From CAZUGO01 sp964619935 (lineage in GTDB: Bacteria; Planctomycetota; Phycisphaerae; UBA1845; CAIVHJ01): a DNA stretch of 64,000 bases. Location of the stretch: the NCBI GenBank assembly GCA_964619935.1, contig CAZUGO010000040.1, positions 1-64,000 of the forward strand. The letters are read 5' to 3'. The position numbers and the translations under genes were made by a program. Under the pieces are notes generated by a model that worked only from the letters and a program-made list of their open reading frames with translations, did no database searches and had not been told where the DNA came from. Shown here piece after piece: positions 16,765-26,271 of the stretch (position 1 is the stretch's first letter; each line of letters starts with the position of its first letter).

Positions 16765-19497
16765 TTACGGGCAGTCGCCCCAGGCACCCAGCAACTGGGC
16801 CAAATCGGCCGCATTGACCCCATCGGCGCCATTCAAGTCGGCACAGCAGGGACTGCCGCCCATGCACCCTGGGTTGCCCCAGGCACCCAGCAACTGGGCC
16901 AGGTCGGCAGCGTTGACGACGCCCATCTTGTCCTGGTTGAGGTTGGCCGGGCAAAGCGGCGTCCCACAGCCGGCCTCGCACTCACCGGTCTTGAGGTTGC
17001 AGACCTCGCCTTCGGCACAGTCCTCGTCGGACGCGCAACCCGGGAAGCACTCCTCGAAGGTGTCGGCCCACGCCAGATTAATCTCGTAGTCGGTGGCGTT
17101 GGCCTTGGTGCAGGGATATCCGTCGAAGATATCCAGGCCGTCTCTGGCCAGTGCGACCATGAGCCCTTCGGGCAAATCCACGTCATCGACGGCGTAGGTG
17201 TAGCCGACAGCCAGGCTGCTGCCGCACTCAAAGCCGACGATTTCCAGGCCAAAGGAAGCGAACCCGGCACAGGTCCCGTTCCAGGCACCCATCACGGTGT
17301 GCATCGGAATCTCGGAACCCATCGCCGCACACAGGACGATCAAACCGTCCGCGTCGGCGTCGACGGCGGCGGGAATGTCAAACGAATACCAGTCAACGTC
17401 ACGCGTGCCGTCCGCGGCGAAACTCTCACCCACAATGACGGTCGGATTCGCCGGATCGGTGGACAGCGCCGGCAGCACAGTCACTGCCTCTTGCGGATCC
17501 ACACTGCAGCCCGCGTTCGCGTCGGGATCCTCACCGCAAGTCTCCGGCTCCACGAAGTCGGCCGGCTCGTCCAGGGTCAGTTCGCAAGCCTTCGCAGCCG
17601 GAACGACGCAACCGGTCGCGTCCAGGTCACCCAGTTCCAGGTTCAGACAGAACGCCCGGTCGGGGGTGTTGCGATTCCAGCGCTCGTAGGTCGCGGTCGA
17701 CTTCTGGTGGCTGACGCCGTCGCCAATGGCGTCGGTGCTGTCTTCCCAGAACCAGGTGTGATCGCCGATGCCGTCCGGCGGATCGGAGGTATCGGCGCCG
17801 AGGTCTTCCTTGTTCAGGATCTCAACCCAGTACTCGGTTCCGGCGGACACCGGCACAGGCGTGTCCAGCGTCGCAGTGTACTCAAAAATCGGCGCGGTGT
17901 CGGCCACCAAGGCGCCGGTGGTCTGCTTGCCCTCGATGATCAGGGTCGTACCCGACTGGCTGAAAGTCGCGAACGGCGTTACATCAGGAATGCCGTCCAC
18001 ACAGTTGTAGAAGTTGATCGTGAAGTCGTCATCCGTAATCAAGGTCAGGTCGTCAGGCAGGTAGGCACCGTTCCAGCAAACCGTCTCGACACTGCCGCTG
18101 ACCAGCGGAGTGAAGTTGTCGGCCACCTGGAAAATGTTCACCTGTGAGGTCGCTGCATTGACATCACTGAAGTTCTGGCAGAACTCATCCCCGCCCAAAC
18201 CGCCGCAACCGGTGGTCTGGCAAACCGGGCAATTCGAGTCCGGCTGGCACACGGCGCTGTTGGCCGGATCGCCGGCATCGCTGACGCAGCCTGAATCCCA
18301 CTCCACGAGGCAGCAGAAGGCGTTGCCGGTGCAAACCTGGATGCAGCAGTCCGGGTCCAAACAGCCCGGGTTCGCGTGCAACACGTTGCAACTGTTCGCC
18401 GGAATGTTCTGCGAACACAAGCACAGGCCGACGAGTTCGACATCGCACACCGAGAGGTCGCCGTCGTACACACCCTTGGCCGCCTCGCACTCATCGGCGG
18501 TGACCTCCGAGCAGGTCTCGTCACCCAGCGCGTCTGCGCCGCACTGATAGCAGGCACCAATCGCGGCCAACAGGCAGTTGTCGCCGCAGTTCATGTCGCC
18601 GAGTTCGCAGTTCTCGCAACCATCAACGACCCCGTTGCCGCATTCCGCAATCTCCGTGCCGGTATGACCGGTCACGCGGATGATGATCTGCGACCCGGGG
18701 AATCCGATGTCGACGTTACTCGTATAGGTCGTGATGCCGCAATCGCCCGCCGCCAGGAAGTTGAGTTCGCACTCACCGTCATCGTTGGAGAACGGACGGA
18801 AAGCGTATTCATCTGGCTCACCGGGGGTACCGTCGACCTCGGCCAGGATCTCAACGACGAACGCCGCCGTGCTGTTCACCGCGCCCAGGGTGGGCACGAT
18901 CACGTAGGTGTCGTCATCGGCGACACCGATGTTGACGATCTCATCGGCAATGACGACACCGACGACGGCTCCGGGAGTGGCGCCGGCCATCGCGGTGGCG
19001 CAACTGTTGACCGAGGTCACCTTGACCCGGATCGGCGCCGTGTAGGTATCCGGAGTGACGTTGAACACCGCGAACTGTGCGACGCCAAAGGTCACGCTGT
19101 CGATGTTGAACGTCCCGACCACGCCCTCGTCGGCTTTCGTGAAGCAACGGGCGAAGGCGTTCTCGGTGGTGCCCGCACCCGCCACACCACAGGCCACCTG
19201 GGTGTTGTCGTTGAACTCGGTGGCGTTGTGGGTCACACAGCACTTGCCATCGATATCGCACTCGCTGACCGGACAGACGACGCCCAGCGCGCTTCGCTCG
19301 GCGCTGGTGCCCGCGTTCAAGGCGTGCAGTTCATTCGTTGCTTTCTGCTGGATCTCCTGCTTCATTTCCACGATTGACTTCGCACCGCGATCAGCGCTGG
19401 GCTGGTTCTCAGCAAACAGACCAGAGCCCAGAGTTAACACCGCGGCGCACGCAATAAAGGTGCTCACGCGTGTTCCACGCCAACAACACTCAAACAT
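16765..19497 (-). CDS. large secreted Cys-rich protein with dockerin-like C-terminus
   Basis: 910 aa. The start at 19497 has an excellent AAAAGGAG site 7 bases upstream. A signal peptide follows ('STFIACAAVLTLGSGLFAEN'). The body is a mosaic: a beta-rich N-terminal part, a run with about 30 Cys ('CGNGVVDGCENCELGD' of the DUF4215 style, then 'CQTTGCGGLGGDEFCQ'), a beta-sandwich-like region, and 'CASDEDCAEGEVCNLKTGEC'. It ends in two dockerin-like repeats ending 'NAADLAQLLGAWG'. Probably cell-surface or secreted, rich in disulfides. No enzymatic domain recognised. Confidence 0.82.
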   Translation of the reverse strand: MFECCWRGTRVSTFIACAAVLTLGSGLFAENQPSADRGAKSIVEMKQEIQQKATNELHALNAGTSAERSALGVVCPVSECDIDGKCCVTHNATEFNDNTQVACGVAGAGTTENAFARCFTKADEGVVGTFNIDSVTFGVAQFAVFNVTPDTYTAPIRVKVTSVNSCATAMAGATPGAVVGVVIADEIVNIGVADDDTYVIVPTLGAVNSTAAFVVEILAEVDGTPGEPDEYAFRPFSNDDGECELNFLAAGDCGITTYTSNVDIGFPGSQIIIRVTGHTGTEIAECGNGVVDGCENCELGDMNCGDNCLLAAIGACYQCGADALGDETCSEVTADECEAAKGVYDGDLSVCDVELVGLCLCSQNIPANSCNVLHANPGCLDPDCCIQVCTGNAFCCLVEWDSGCVSDAGDPANSAVCQPDSNCPVCQTTGCGGLGGDEFCQNFSDVNAATSQVNIFQVADNFTPLVSGSVETVCWNGAYLPDDLTLITDDDFTINFYNCVDGIPDVTPFATFSQSGTTLIIEGKQTTGALVADTAPIFEYTATLDTPVPVSAGTEYWVEILNKEDLGADTSDPPDGIGDHTWFWEDSTDAIGDGVSHQKSTATYERWNRNTPDRAFCLNLELGDLDATGCVVPAAKACELTLDEPADFVEPETCGEDPDANAGCSVDPQEAVTVLPALSTDPANPTVIVGESFAADGTRDVDWYSFDIPAAVDADADGLIVLCAAMGSEIPMHTVMGAWNGTCAGFASFGLEIVGFECGSSLAVGYTYAVDDVDLPEGLMVALARDGLDIFDGYPCTKANATDYEINLAWADTFEECFPGCASDEDCAEGEVCNLKTGECEAGCGTPLCPANLNQDKMGVVNAADLAQLLGAWGNPGCMGGSPCCADLNGADGVNAADLAQLLGAWGDCP

Positions 19498-19709
19498 TTG
19501 GGGTCTCCTTTTCAAAGTCCTCAGTTGAAACCAATTGCAAGTGACGACGGTCTGGCTCTGCTGAACCAGGAAACTCATTGTATCCTAAATTCATCTGAAT
19601 ACACCCCCAGGAGCGATTAACAGACTCTAATATTCCCCGACCGCGTGCGACATCGCCGGGGTTGCGCCGGGCACCGGGCGCGTTTCCGGGGCGATTCCAC
19701 CCACGTACA

Positions 19710-20960
19710 ATGACCGGAATGAATTTTGTGACACACTTGGAGTCGGCGCTGGATCACACCCGTCTGCCGGCGGATCAGCCGGCTACGCTGCACCGCGACA
19801 AACCGCTGTGGGTCCGTTACAACTTGGCGGCCATCCATGCAGCGCTGACGCCGGGGCAACTTGCGCTGCGCCATCCAACTTTGTGGCGCTACCAAGAGTT
19901 GCTGCCGGTCGGCGACAACCACAACCGGGTGACCCTCGGGGAAACGGTCACCCCGATCCTGCCGGTGCCGCGACTGGGCGAGCACCTCGGCCTGCGCGAC
20001 TTGTGGATCAAGGACGAGGCCGGACTCCCGACCGCTTCGTTCAAGAGCCGGGGCATGGCCGTCGCGGTCAGCATGGCCGGTCATTTCGGCTTCACCCGGC
20101 TGGCGGCGCCGACCGCGGGAAACGCCGGGGCGGCACTGGCGGCCTACGGAGCCCGCGCCGGAATGGAGGTATTCATCTTCATGCCTCGTGACACCCCTGG
20201 CGCCATTCAACGGGAATGCCTGCACTTTGGGGCCCGCGTGATTCTGGTCGATGGGTTCATCCATGATTGCGGGCGGATGGTTCGCGACGGCCGTGACGCC
20301 ATGGGTTGGTTCGATATGGCCACCCTCAGGGAGCCTTATCGCATCGAGGGCAAGAAGACCATGGGGCTGGAGCTGGCCGAGCAACTCCAGTGGCACCTGC
20401 CCGACGTCATCCTGTACCCCACGGGGGGCGGCACCGGCCTGATCGGGATGTGGAAGGCGTTTTGCGAGCTGGCCGAACTGGGTTGGCTGCGCAGCGCGAC
20501 CCGCCCGCGAATGGTCGCCGTTCAGAGTCGCGGCTGTGCACCCATCGTCCGGGCGTTTGACCAGGGCAGACGCACCGCCGAACCGTGGACCACACCGCGC
20601 ACCCAGGCGTGGGGCATCCGGGTACCCGCGGCCATCGGGGATTTTATGATCCTTGACGCCATCCGTGAATCCGGCGGCCGGGCCGTCGCGGTCGATGAAG
20701 ACCGCATCGAACCCACCCGCCTCCTGGCCAGCGCCTTGGAAGGGATCTCGTTCTGCCCCGAAGCGGCGGCCTGTCTGCTCGCCGCCGGCCAACTGTATCG
20801 CGACGGCTGGCTGGAGCCCGACCACCGGGTGGTGGTGTTCAACACCTGCTCGGCCATGAAGTACGCGGCCCACGCCCCGCCGCGTCTGCCGGTGCTGCCC
20901 GCCGATCAGCCGGTTGACTACGAAGCACTCGTCGCCGGCTCCCGGTCGGGCCACGCGTAG
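19710..20960 (+). CDS. thrC: threonine synthase
   Basis: 416 aa. Converts O-phosphohomoserine to threonine with PLP. Seen: 'DEAGLPTASFKSRGMAVAV' with the PLP Lys at about 112, 'PTAGNAGAALAAYGARAG', and the phosphate-binding 'YPTGGGTGLIGMWKAF'. It is of the longer class also related to cysteate synthase, with a long N-terminal lid. The ATG at 19710 was chosen; a second ATG three codons later lies 8 bases downstream of a TACAAT box and could be a near-leaderless start. The 3' end overlaps the convergent symporter gene by 43 bases. Confidence 0.85.
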   Translation: MTGMNFVTHLESALDHTRLPADQPATLHRDKPLWVRYNLAAIHAALTPGQLALRHPTLWRYQELLPVGDNHNRVTLGETVTPILPVPRLGEHLGLRDLWIKDEAGLPTASFKSRGMAVAVSMAGHFGFTRLAAPTAGNAGAALAAYGARAGMEVFIFMPRDTPGAIQRECLHFGARVILVDGFIHDCGRMVRDGRDAMGWFDMATLREPYRIEGKKTMGLELAEQLQWHLPDVILYPTGGGTGLIGMWKAFCELAELGWLRSATRPRMVAVQSRGCAPIVRAFDQGRRTAEPWTTPRTQAWGIRVPAAIGDFMILDAIRESGGRAVAVDEDRIEPTRLLASALEGISFCPEAAACLLAAGQLYRDGWLEPDHRVVVFNTCSAMKYAAHAPPRLPVLPADQPVDYEALVAGSRSGHA

Positions 20961-22426
20961 CTGAGCACGATGTGCACCACCGTTGCACAGGCAAACGCCA
21001 GAGGCAGGTTGTACACTTGCACGTCACCCCACTGGTTGTCGAACTGCCACTTCCACCACACCGCAACTCCGAACCCGCAGACCATGCCCGCCACGCAGCC
21101 GGCATAGGAACTGCGCTTCCAGAGCAGCAGCAAGACGACTTGGGGGCCGAATGCGGCCCCGAGGATGGCCCAGCCGTAGGTCAGCACATACTCATAGACG
21201 TTGACGTCCTTGTCGATGACCAGCAAGGCCGCCGCGATGCCCAAGCCCAGGACCACCAGCCGGTTGACCACAAGGTGTTCCCCACGGGGTTTCCGGCTGA
21301 ACAGCCGGGCGTAGAGATCGTTGGCCACGGCACTGGCGGCGACCACCAGTTGGCTGTCGGCGGTGGAACAGATCGCGGCCAGAACCGCGGCCAGGATCAA
21401 GCCGGCCAGGGCCCCCGGCAGCAGGTTCATGGCCGAGACCACCAGGGTGAGTTGGGCATCATTGCCCTGGAGCAGCTGCTGGCCCCAGTCCGCCCCCGCG
21501 GTGGTCAGCGCCCGGGCCATGATGCCGACGGTCACCGCGCCCCAGTAGACCAGGACTGCCCACACCGCGGAAACAATCCCGCCGATGCGGACCTCGCGTG
21601 GATCGCGGAGCGCCATGAACCGGACCAGCACGTGCGGCTGTCCGGGGTACCCGAAATTGATTCCCAAGGCGGTGTGGCCCAGCAGGAATCCGGCAAACGC
21701 CAGGCCGGCCGCTTGGGGCGTGAAGCGGAGCAAGTCCGGATCCTGAATCGCCAGGTGCTGCTCAATGAACCCGTAGCCGCCGCGGGTTGCCAGCAAGTAC
21801 GCCGGAAACGCCACCAAGGTGGCGACCATCAGCAATGCCTGCAGGAAATCAGTCCAGCACACCGCCCGGAAGCCGCCGAGCACGGTGTAGATCAGCACGA
21901 TGACCGTGCCGGTCAACACCCCCACACGATAGTCAATCTGATCGAAGCAGGCAGCAAACGCCTCGCCGGCGGCGGCCAATTGGGCCGCGACGTACAGCAG
22001 CATGGCCACCAGGATCACGGCCACCGACAGCACCCGCAGCAGTGGCGCCCGCTCGCGATAGTGCAAGGCGAACAGGTCCGGCAGGGTCAGGGCATTGAGC
22101 GCCAAAGAACGGGCCCGCAGCGGACGGGCCAGCACGAACCAGTTGAATAGAAAGCCCAGCAGGCAGCCGGGGATGATCCAGTAGGCCTGCACCCCGGAGT
22201 TGAAGGCCCAGCCCACCAGCCCCAGGGTCACCCAGCCCGATTCGCTGGACGCCGATGCCGACAACGCCGCGACCCATCCGCCAAGGGAGCGTCCCGCCAG
22301 GAAGAAATCTTCGTCGTTGCGGCGGGCGAACCGCGCCGAATACACGCCGACCCCCACGATGCCGAGGGTGTACACCGCGAACGAGATCAGCAGGACGGTG
22401 GTATCTACTGCACTGGACTCAGCCAT
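20918..22426 (-). CDS. sodium:solute symporter (SSS family, PutP-like)
   Basis: 502 aa, about 13 transmembrane segments. Such proteins import a solute with sodium. Seen: 'NDEDFFLAGRSLGGWVAALS' near the N-terminus, 'GVLTGTVIVLIYTVLGGFRA' and 'WTDFLQALLMV', then 'LAAICSTADSQLVVAASAVA' with the sodium-site Ser/Thr pattern. Closest in look to proline permease PutP; in this position, at the end of a serine operon, an amino-acid substrate is plausible but unproven. A 27-aa membrane micropeptide gene lies just upstream. Its last 43 bases overlap thrC tail to tail. Confidence 0.87.
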   Translation of the reverse strand: MAESSAVDTTVLLISFAVYTLGIVGVGVYSARFARRNDEDFFLAGRSLGGWVAALSASASSESGWVTLGLVGWAFNSGVQAYWIIPGCLLGFLFNWFVLARPLRARSLALNALTLPDLFALHYRERAPLLRVLSVAVILVAMLLYVAAQLAAAGEAFAACFDQIDYRVGVLTGTVIVLIYTVLGGFRAVCWTDFLQALLMVATLVAFPAYLLATRGGYGFIEQHLAIQDPDLLRFTPQAAGLAFAGFLLGHTALGINFGYPGQPHVLVRFMALRDPREVRIGGIVSAVWAVLVYWGAVTVGIMARALTTAGADWGQQLLQGNDAQLTLVVSAMNLLPGALAGLILAAVLAAICSTADSQLVVAASAVANDLYARLFSRKPRGEHLVVNRLVVLGLGIAAALLVIDKDVNVYEYVLTYGWAILGAAFGPQVVLLLLWKRSSYAGCVAGMVCGFGVAVWWKWQFDNQWGDVQVYNLPLAFACATVVHIVLSYAWPDREPATSAS

Positions 22427-22574
22427 GGTCGCGACACGCAGCGCCAGCGGATCGGTCTAGACCGCGTCCTCACGCAAGCGCACCGATCCCCCAGCGAACG
22501 CCGTCCCGTGCCCCAGGGACGGCCGCTCTTTGAGGTCGCTCGTCCGCAATGCGCCGCCGGCAGAGGCGCCGGTC

Positions 22575-22658
22575 TTACAGAATGAACAGCGCCGCCAAAC
22601 CGGTGATCACAAAGAACACAATGAAGAACAGATCAAAGGCCCGAGTGAAATCTTCCAC
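22575..22658 (-). CDS. 27-aa single-pass membrane micropeptide between serC and the symporter
   Basis: A GTG start at 22658 follows the strong site AAGGAGG at 6-7 bases. The frame reads MEDFTRAFDLFFIVFFVITG then LAALFIL and TAA: a short acidic head and one hydrophobic helix of about 18 residues. It sits between serC (start of gap 22713) and the symporter (22426) in the same direction. Small accessory proteins next to SSS symporters are known in other bacteria, so it may be a symporter subunit or regulator. That function is inference. Confidence 0.6.
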   Translation of the reverse strand: MEDFTRAFDLFFIVFFVITGLAALFIL

Positions 22659-22713
22659 TGGATTGCCTCCTTGAACTCAGGGTTCTGCGAATTCCCTTTC
22701 GCCCGACCGACGG

Positions 22714-23799
22714 TCAACCGTTGCGCGACTCGAAGTCACGCATGAACGCCACCAGATCGCGCACGGCGGGCTCGGGGCAGGCATTGTAGATCGACGCCCG
22801 CAGCCCACCGACGTTGCGATGGCCTTTCAAGCCGCTCAGCCCGGCGGCTGCCGCTTCGGCGGCAAAACGCCCTTCCAATGCTTCGTCGGGCAACCGGAAG
22901 GTCACGTTCATCAGCGACCGCGAATCAGGCCGGGCGTGACCCCGATAGAACTCGGTGGCGTCAATGGCATCGTACAACAATCCGGCCTTGGCCCGGTTGC
23001 GGCGGTCCATGGCCGCCAGGCCTCCCTGCTGCTTGACCCACTGCAAGACCAGCTTGAGCAGGTACAGGCCCCAGGTGTTGGGCGTATTGTACAACGATTT
23101 CGAATCCGCGTGGGTCTGGTAGTTGAGGTAGGTCGGCAGGGTGCTGCGGCCGCGCTCCAGCCAGTCGCTGCGCAGGATCACCACCGTCACGCCCGACGGC
23201 CCCAGGTTCTTCTGGGCACCGGCGTAGATCAATCCGTACTTTTTGACGGCCAGCGGTCGCGACATGATGTCGCTCGACGCATCGACCACCAGGCGACCGT
23301 CGGCTGCCGGCGGTTCGTCGCGCCATTGCGTGCCGAAGATGGTGTTGTTGGAGGTGAAGTGGACATAGGCCGAGGTGGCGGACAGGCGGATATCGCCGGC
23401 CGTGGGAATGTGGTCGTGTCGGTCCGCCCGGGTATCGGCCGCCACGTGCACCTCGCCGATCTTGCGGGCCTCCGCCGCGGCCTTCTCGCTCCAGACGCCG
23501 GTGATGATGTAATCCGCCGTCTGGCCCGCGGCCAGCAGGTTCAGCGGAACCATTGAGAACTGGAGCGTGGCGCCGCCTTGCAGAAAGAGCACCGAGTAAC
23601 CGTCCGGCACCTGCAGGAGTTCGCGGAGGTCGGCCTCGGCCTGTTCGATGATTGCGGTGAACTCCTTGGAGCGGTGCGAAATCTCCATCAGGCCCATGCC
23701 CAAGGTTCCGAGGGACAGCACGTTGTCGCGGGCCTCCTCGAGCACGGCCTCCGGCAGCACCGCCGGCCCGGCACTGAAATTGTGAATTCGTTTCGTCAT
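22714..23799 (-). CDS. serC: phosphoserine aminotransferase
   Basis: 361 aa, standard length. PLP enzyme of serine synthesis that converts 3-phosphohydroxypyruvate and glutamate to phosphoserine. Seen: 'HNFSAGPAVLPEAVLEEA', 'FLQGGATLQFSMVPLN', 'VVDASSDIMSRPL', and the PLP Lys at about 197 in 'YAGAQKNLGPSGVTVV'. It follows the two SerA-like dehydrogenases (gap 32 bases), completing two of the three steps of the pathway. No serB is in the window. Confidence 0.95.
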   Translation of the reverse strand: MTKRIHNFSAGPAVLPEAVLEEARDNVLSLGTLGMGLMEISHRSKEFTAIIEQAEADLRELLQVPDGYSVLFLQGGATLQFSMVPLNLLAAGQTADYIITGVWSEKAAAEARKIGEVHVAADTRADRHDHIPTAGDIRLSATSAYVHFTSNNTIFGTQWRDEPPAADGRLVVDASSDIMSRPLAVKKYGLIYAGAQKNLGPSGVTVVILRSDWLERGRSTLPTYLNYQTHADSKSLYNTPNTWGLYLLKLVLQWVKQQGGLAAMDRRNRAKAGLLYDAIDATEFYRGHARPDSRSLMNVTFRLPDEALEGRFAAEAAAAGLSGLKGHRNVGGLRASIYNACPEPAVRDLVAFMRDFESRNG

Positions 23800-23831
23800 G
23801 AGATTGACCTGGCCTTTCTCCGACCCTGATG

Positions 23832-25037
23832 TCAGACCGCCAGCGACACGCCCAGGATCTTGTCATCCGAGGCTTCGATCCGACCCAACAGGTCGCCGGA
23901 AGGCTTGCTGTCCAGGCGGATTTGTGCGCAGGCGCCTTGTTCGCCCTGACACAACACGTTTTCCATTTCGCGGACGTTGATGCCGGCCCCCGCCAGCAGC
24001 GACAGCACCTTGGCCAGCACGCCGGGACGGTTGAGATGCCGGACCACCAGGACACCCTCCGCCGGAGTGCCGCTGCTGCGGTTCACGCAGTTGCGCACCA
24101 CGCCGGAGTGCAGGTACTCTCGAATGATGTCGACGGTCTCCTGAGCCACGGCGTCCTGGGCTTCCTGGGTGGAGGCCCCGATGTGGTGGGTGCCGTAGAT
24201 CAGGCCGCCGAGGCGGACCACCGGATCGGCAAAGGCGTCATCACTGGGCCCTGGCTCCTGTTCGTAGACGTCCAGGCCCACGCGCAGCCCTTTGGCGGCC
24301 ACCGCTTGGGCCAGGGCCGCGTAGTCCATGACCTCGGCCCGCGCCGTGTTGATGACCATGGCGCCGGGCTTGAGTGCGTCGAAGATCTCGCGTCCGACCA
24401 GGTTGGCGGTGTCGGCGGTGGCCGCAAGGTGCACGCTTAGAATGTCGCAGCGCTCGGCCACCGCGACGGGCCTTTCGACCTGCGCGATGCCCAGCCGGGC
24501 GGCCGCGGTAGCCGTCAGGGAGCGGCTCCAGCCCACCACCGGCATCTCGAAGGCCTTGGCCCGCAGGGCCACCAATTGCCCGATCTGGCCCATACCCAGG
24601 ATCCCGAGCGTCCGGCCCTTGAGGCCCCCGGCCTTGCTGTACTCCTTCTTGGCCCAGCGACCCTGCTGGAGGTCGCGGACGTTGTCCGGAATGCGGCGGT
24701 CGAGCGCCAGAATCAGTCCGAAGGTGAGTTCGGCCACCGCGGCGGCATTCTTGCCCGGACAATTGGCCACGAACACGCTGCTGGCCGACGCGGCCTCGAT
24801 GTCGATGTTGTTGGTGCCGGCTCCGGCGCGGACCACCAGGCCCAGGTGCTGAGCGCCCCGAAACATCTCGGCGGTCACCTGGGTCGAGCGCACCACCAAC
24901 ACCCGGCACCCGGATTCGGCGATGGCCGCGGCCAGTGCCGCCCCTTTCAACTCGGGCGCGACGCGGACCTCGCAGCGCAGTTGCCGCAACTGGTCGATAC
25001 CGGCCTGCTCGAACTTGTCTGCGATCAGAATGGCCAT
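23832..25037 (-). CDS. serA: D-3-phosphoglycerate dehydrogenase-like protein 1
   Basis: 401 aa. NAD-dependent 2-hydroxyacid dehydrogenase that should oxidise 3-phosphoglycerate. Seen: 'VVRAGAGTNNIDIEAA', Rossmann 'GILGMGQIGQLVA', catalytic Arg in 'NTARAEVMDYAALA', Glu in 'DVYEQEP' and His in 'GTHHIGAST'. A C-terminal ACT-type domain starts 'GVLVVRHLNRPGVLAKVL'. Start at ATG 25037 with AGGGGA eight bases upstream. It is clearly paralogous to the next gene upstream. It has Ala where most relatives have Gly after the catalytic Arg. Confidence 0.87.
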   Translation of the reverse strand: MAILIADKFEQAGIDQLRQLRCEVRVAPELKGAALAAAIAESGCRVLVVRSTQVTAEMFRGAQHLGLVVRAGAGTNNIDIEAASASSVFVANCPGKNAAAVAELTFGLILALDRRIPDNVRDLQQGRWAKKEYSKAGGLKGRTLGILGMGQIGQLVALRAKAFEMPVVGWSRSLTATAAARLGIAQVERPVAVAERCDILSVHLAATADTANLVGREIFDALKPGAMVINTARAEVMDYAALAQAVAAKGLRVGLDVYEQEPGPSDDAFADPVVRLGGLIYGTHHIGASTQEAQDAVAQETVDIIREYLHSGVVRNCVNRSSGTPAEGVLVVRHLNRPGVLAKVLSLLAGAGINVREMENVLCQGEQGACAQIRLDSKPSGDLLGRIEASDDKILGVSLAV

Positions 25038-25051
25038 GGATACAGTCCCCT

Positions 25052-26260
25052 TCAACGGGGCAATTGAATCAACTTGCTGGACAGAATCGACTCATGCCTG
25101 CCGATGTCCTCAAGAATCCGCTGCGGCGGGGCCCCGTCCAACCGGATGTGGGCACAGCAAGCCTGCTTGCCCCAGAATACGTTGTTGGTCATTTCCTGGA
25201 CGTTGATCCCGACCGAGTTCAGGTGGCCCAGCACGTGGGCCAACACGCCCGGCTTGTTGCGATGCCGCACCACCAGCACGTGGCTGGCGCCCGACGGCTC
25301 GGTGGTGTTCACAGAATTGGGCACTTCGCCGCGGGTGATGTAGCTGCGGACGATCCGGACCGTCTCGCCGGCAACCGCCATCTGGGCCTGGGCGGTGGCG
25401 GCCCCGATATGGTGCGTTCCATACAATTCCTTCATCTTGGACACCGGATCCTTGAAGGCGTCCCGGCTCTTGGCCGGCTCCTGTTCGTAGACGTCCAGCC
25501 CGGCCTTGGCGATCCAGCCTTCCTCCAGCGCCCGCACCAGGGCCGCCTGGTCGACGACCTCGCCGCGCGAGGTGTTGATGATCACCGCGCTGGGTTTCAT
25601 GAGCCGCAGCTTGGCCTCGTCAATCAGATGGCGAGTCTCGTTGATCAACGGCACGTGCAGCGTGACGTAGTCGCTTTGTTTGAGCAAGTCGTCGAGCGGC
25701 AGCTTCTCAATGCCATACTCGGCTTCAGATTCCGGGTGCGACTGGACGTCAAAATAAACCAGTCTCATGTCGAACGCCCGGCCGCGGCGGGCGACCTCGG
25801 TGCCGACCTGCCCCAGCCCGACGATGCCCAGGGTGCTGCCTTTCAGCCCGCGCGCTTTCGAGTACTCCTGTTTGTTCCAGACCCCTTCACGCAGTTCGTT
25901 GACGTTGTGGGCAATGCGGCGATCCAGCGAGATCATCAAGCCGAAGACCAGCTCGGCGACCGCCGCGGCGTTCATCCCGGGGCAATTGGCCACGAAGACC
26001 CCGGCTTGGGAGGCGGCGGCGGCGTCAATGGTGTTGACGCCCGCCCCGGCTCGAACGATCAGGGACAGGGCCCGGCCGGCCTCGATGACCGCGCCGGTCA
26101 CCTGTGTGGACCGCACCACCAGCACTTCCGGGTCGTGCTCACGAACGGCCGCCACCAGGGCGTCGCCCGACAGATGGGGATCGACCAGCACTTCGCAGCC
26201 GCATTCCTGGAGGCCCTCGACCCCCACGGTCTCGAATCGATCTGCTACCAGAACACGCAT
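25052..26260 (-). CDS. serA: D-3-phosphoglycerate dehydrogenase-like protein 2
   Basis: 402 aa. Same layout as its neighbour: 'IVRAGAGVNTIDAAAA', Rossmann 'GIVGLGQVGTEVA', catalytic Arg in 'NTSRGEVVDQAALV', Glu in 'DVYEQEP', His in 'GTHHIGAAT', and a C-terminal ACT-like domain ('LVVRHRNKPGVLAHVLGHLN'). By eye roughly half of the N-terminal residues are identical between the two copies, so this is an old tandem duplication. The copies may differ in substrate or in control by serine. A gap of 14 bases separates them. Confidence 0.87.
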   Translation of the reverse strand: MRVLVADRFETVGVEGLQECGCEVLVDPHLSGDALVAAVREHDPEVLVVRSTQVTGAVIEAGRALSLIVRAGAGVNTIDAAAASQAGVFVANCPGMNAAAVAELVFGLMISLDRRIAHNVNELREGVWNKQEYSKARGLKGSTLGIVGLGQVGTEVARRGRAFDMRLVYFDVQSHPESEAEYGIEKLPLDDLLKQSDYVTLHVPLINETRHLIDEAKLRLMKPSAVIINTSRGEVVDQAALVRALEEGWIAKAGLDVYEQEPAKSRDAFKDPVSKMKELYGTHHIGAATAQAQMAVAGETVRIVRSYITRGEVPNSVNTTEPSGASHVLVVRHRNKPGVLAHVLGHLNSVGINVQEMTNNVFWGKQACCAHIRLDGAPPQRILEDIGRHESILSSKLIQLPR

Positions 26261-26271
26261 GATGCACCCCC

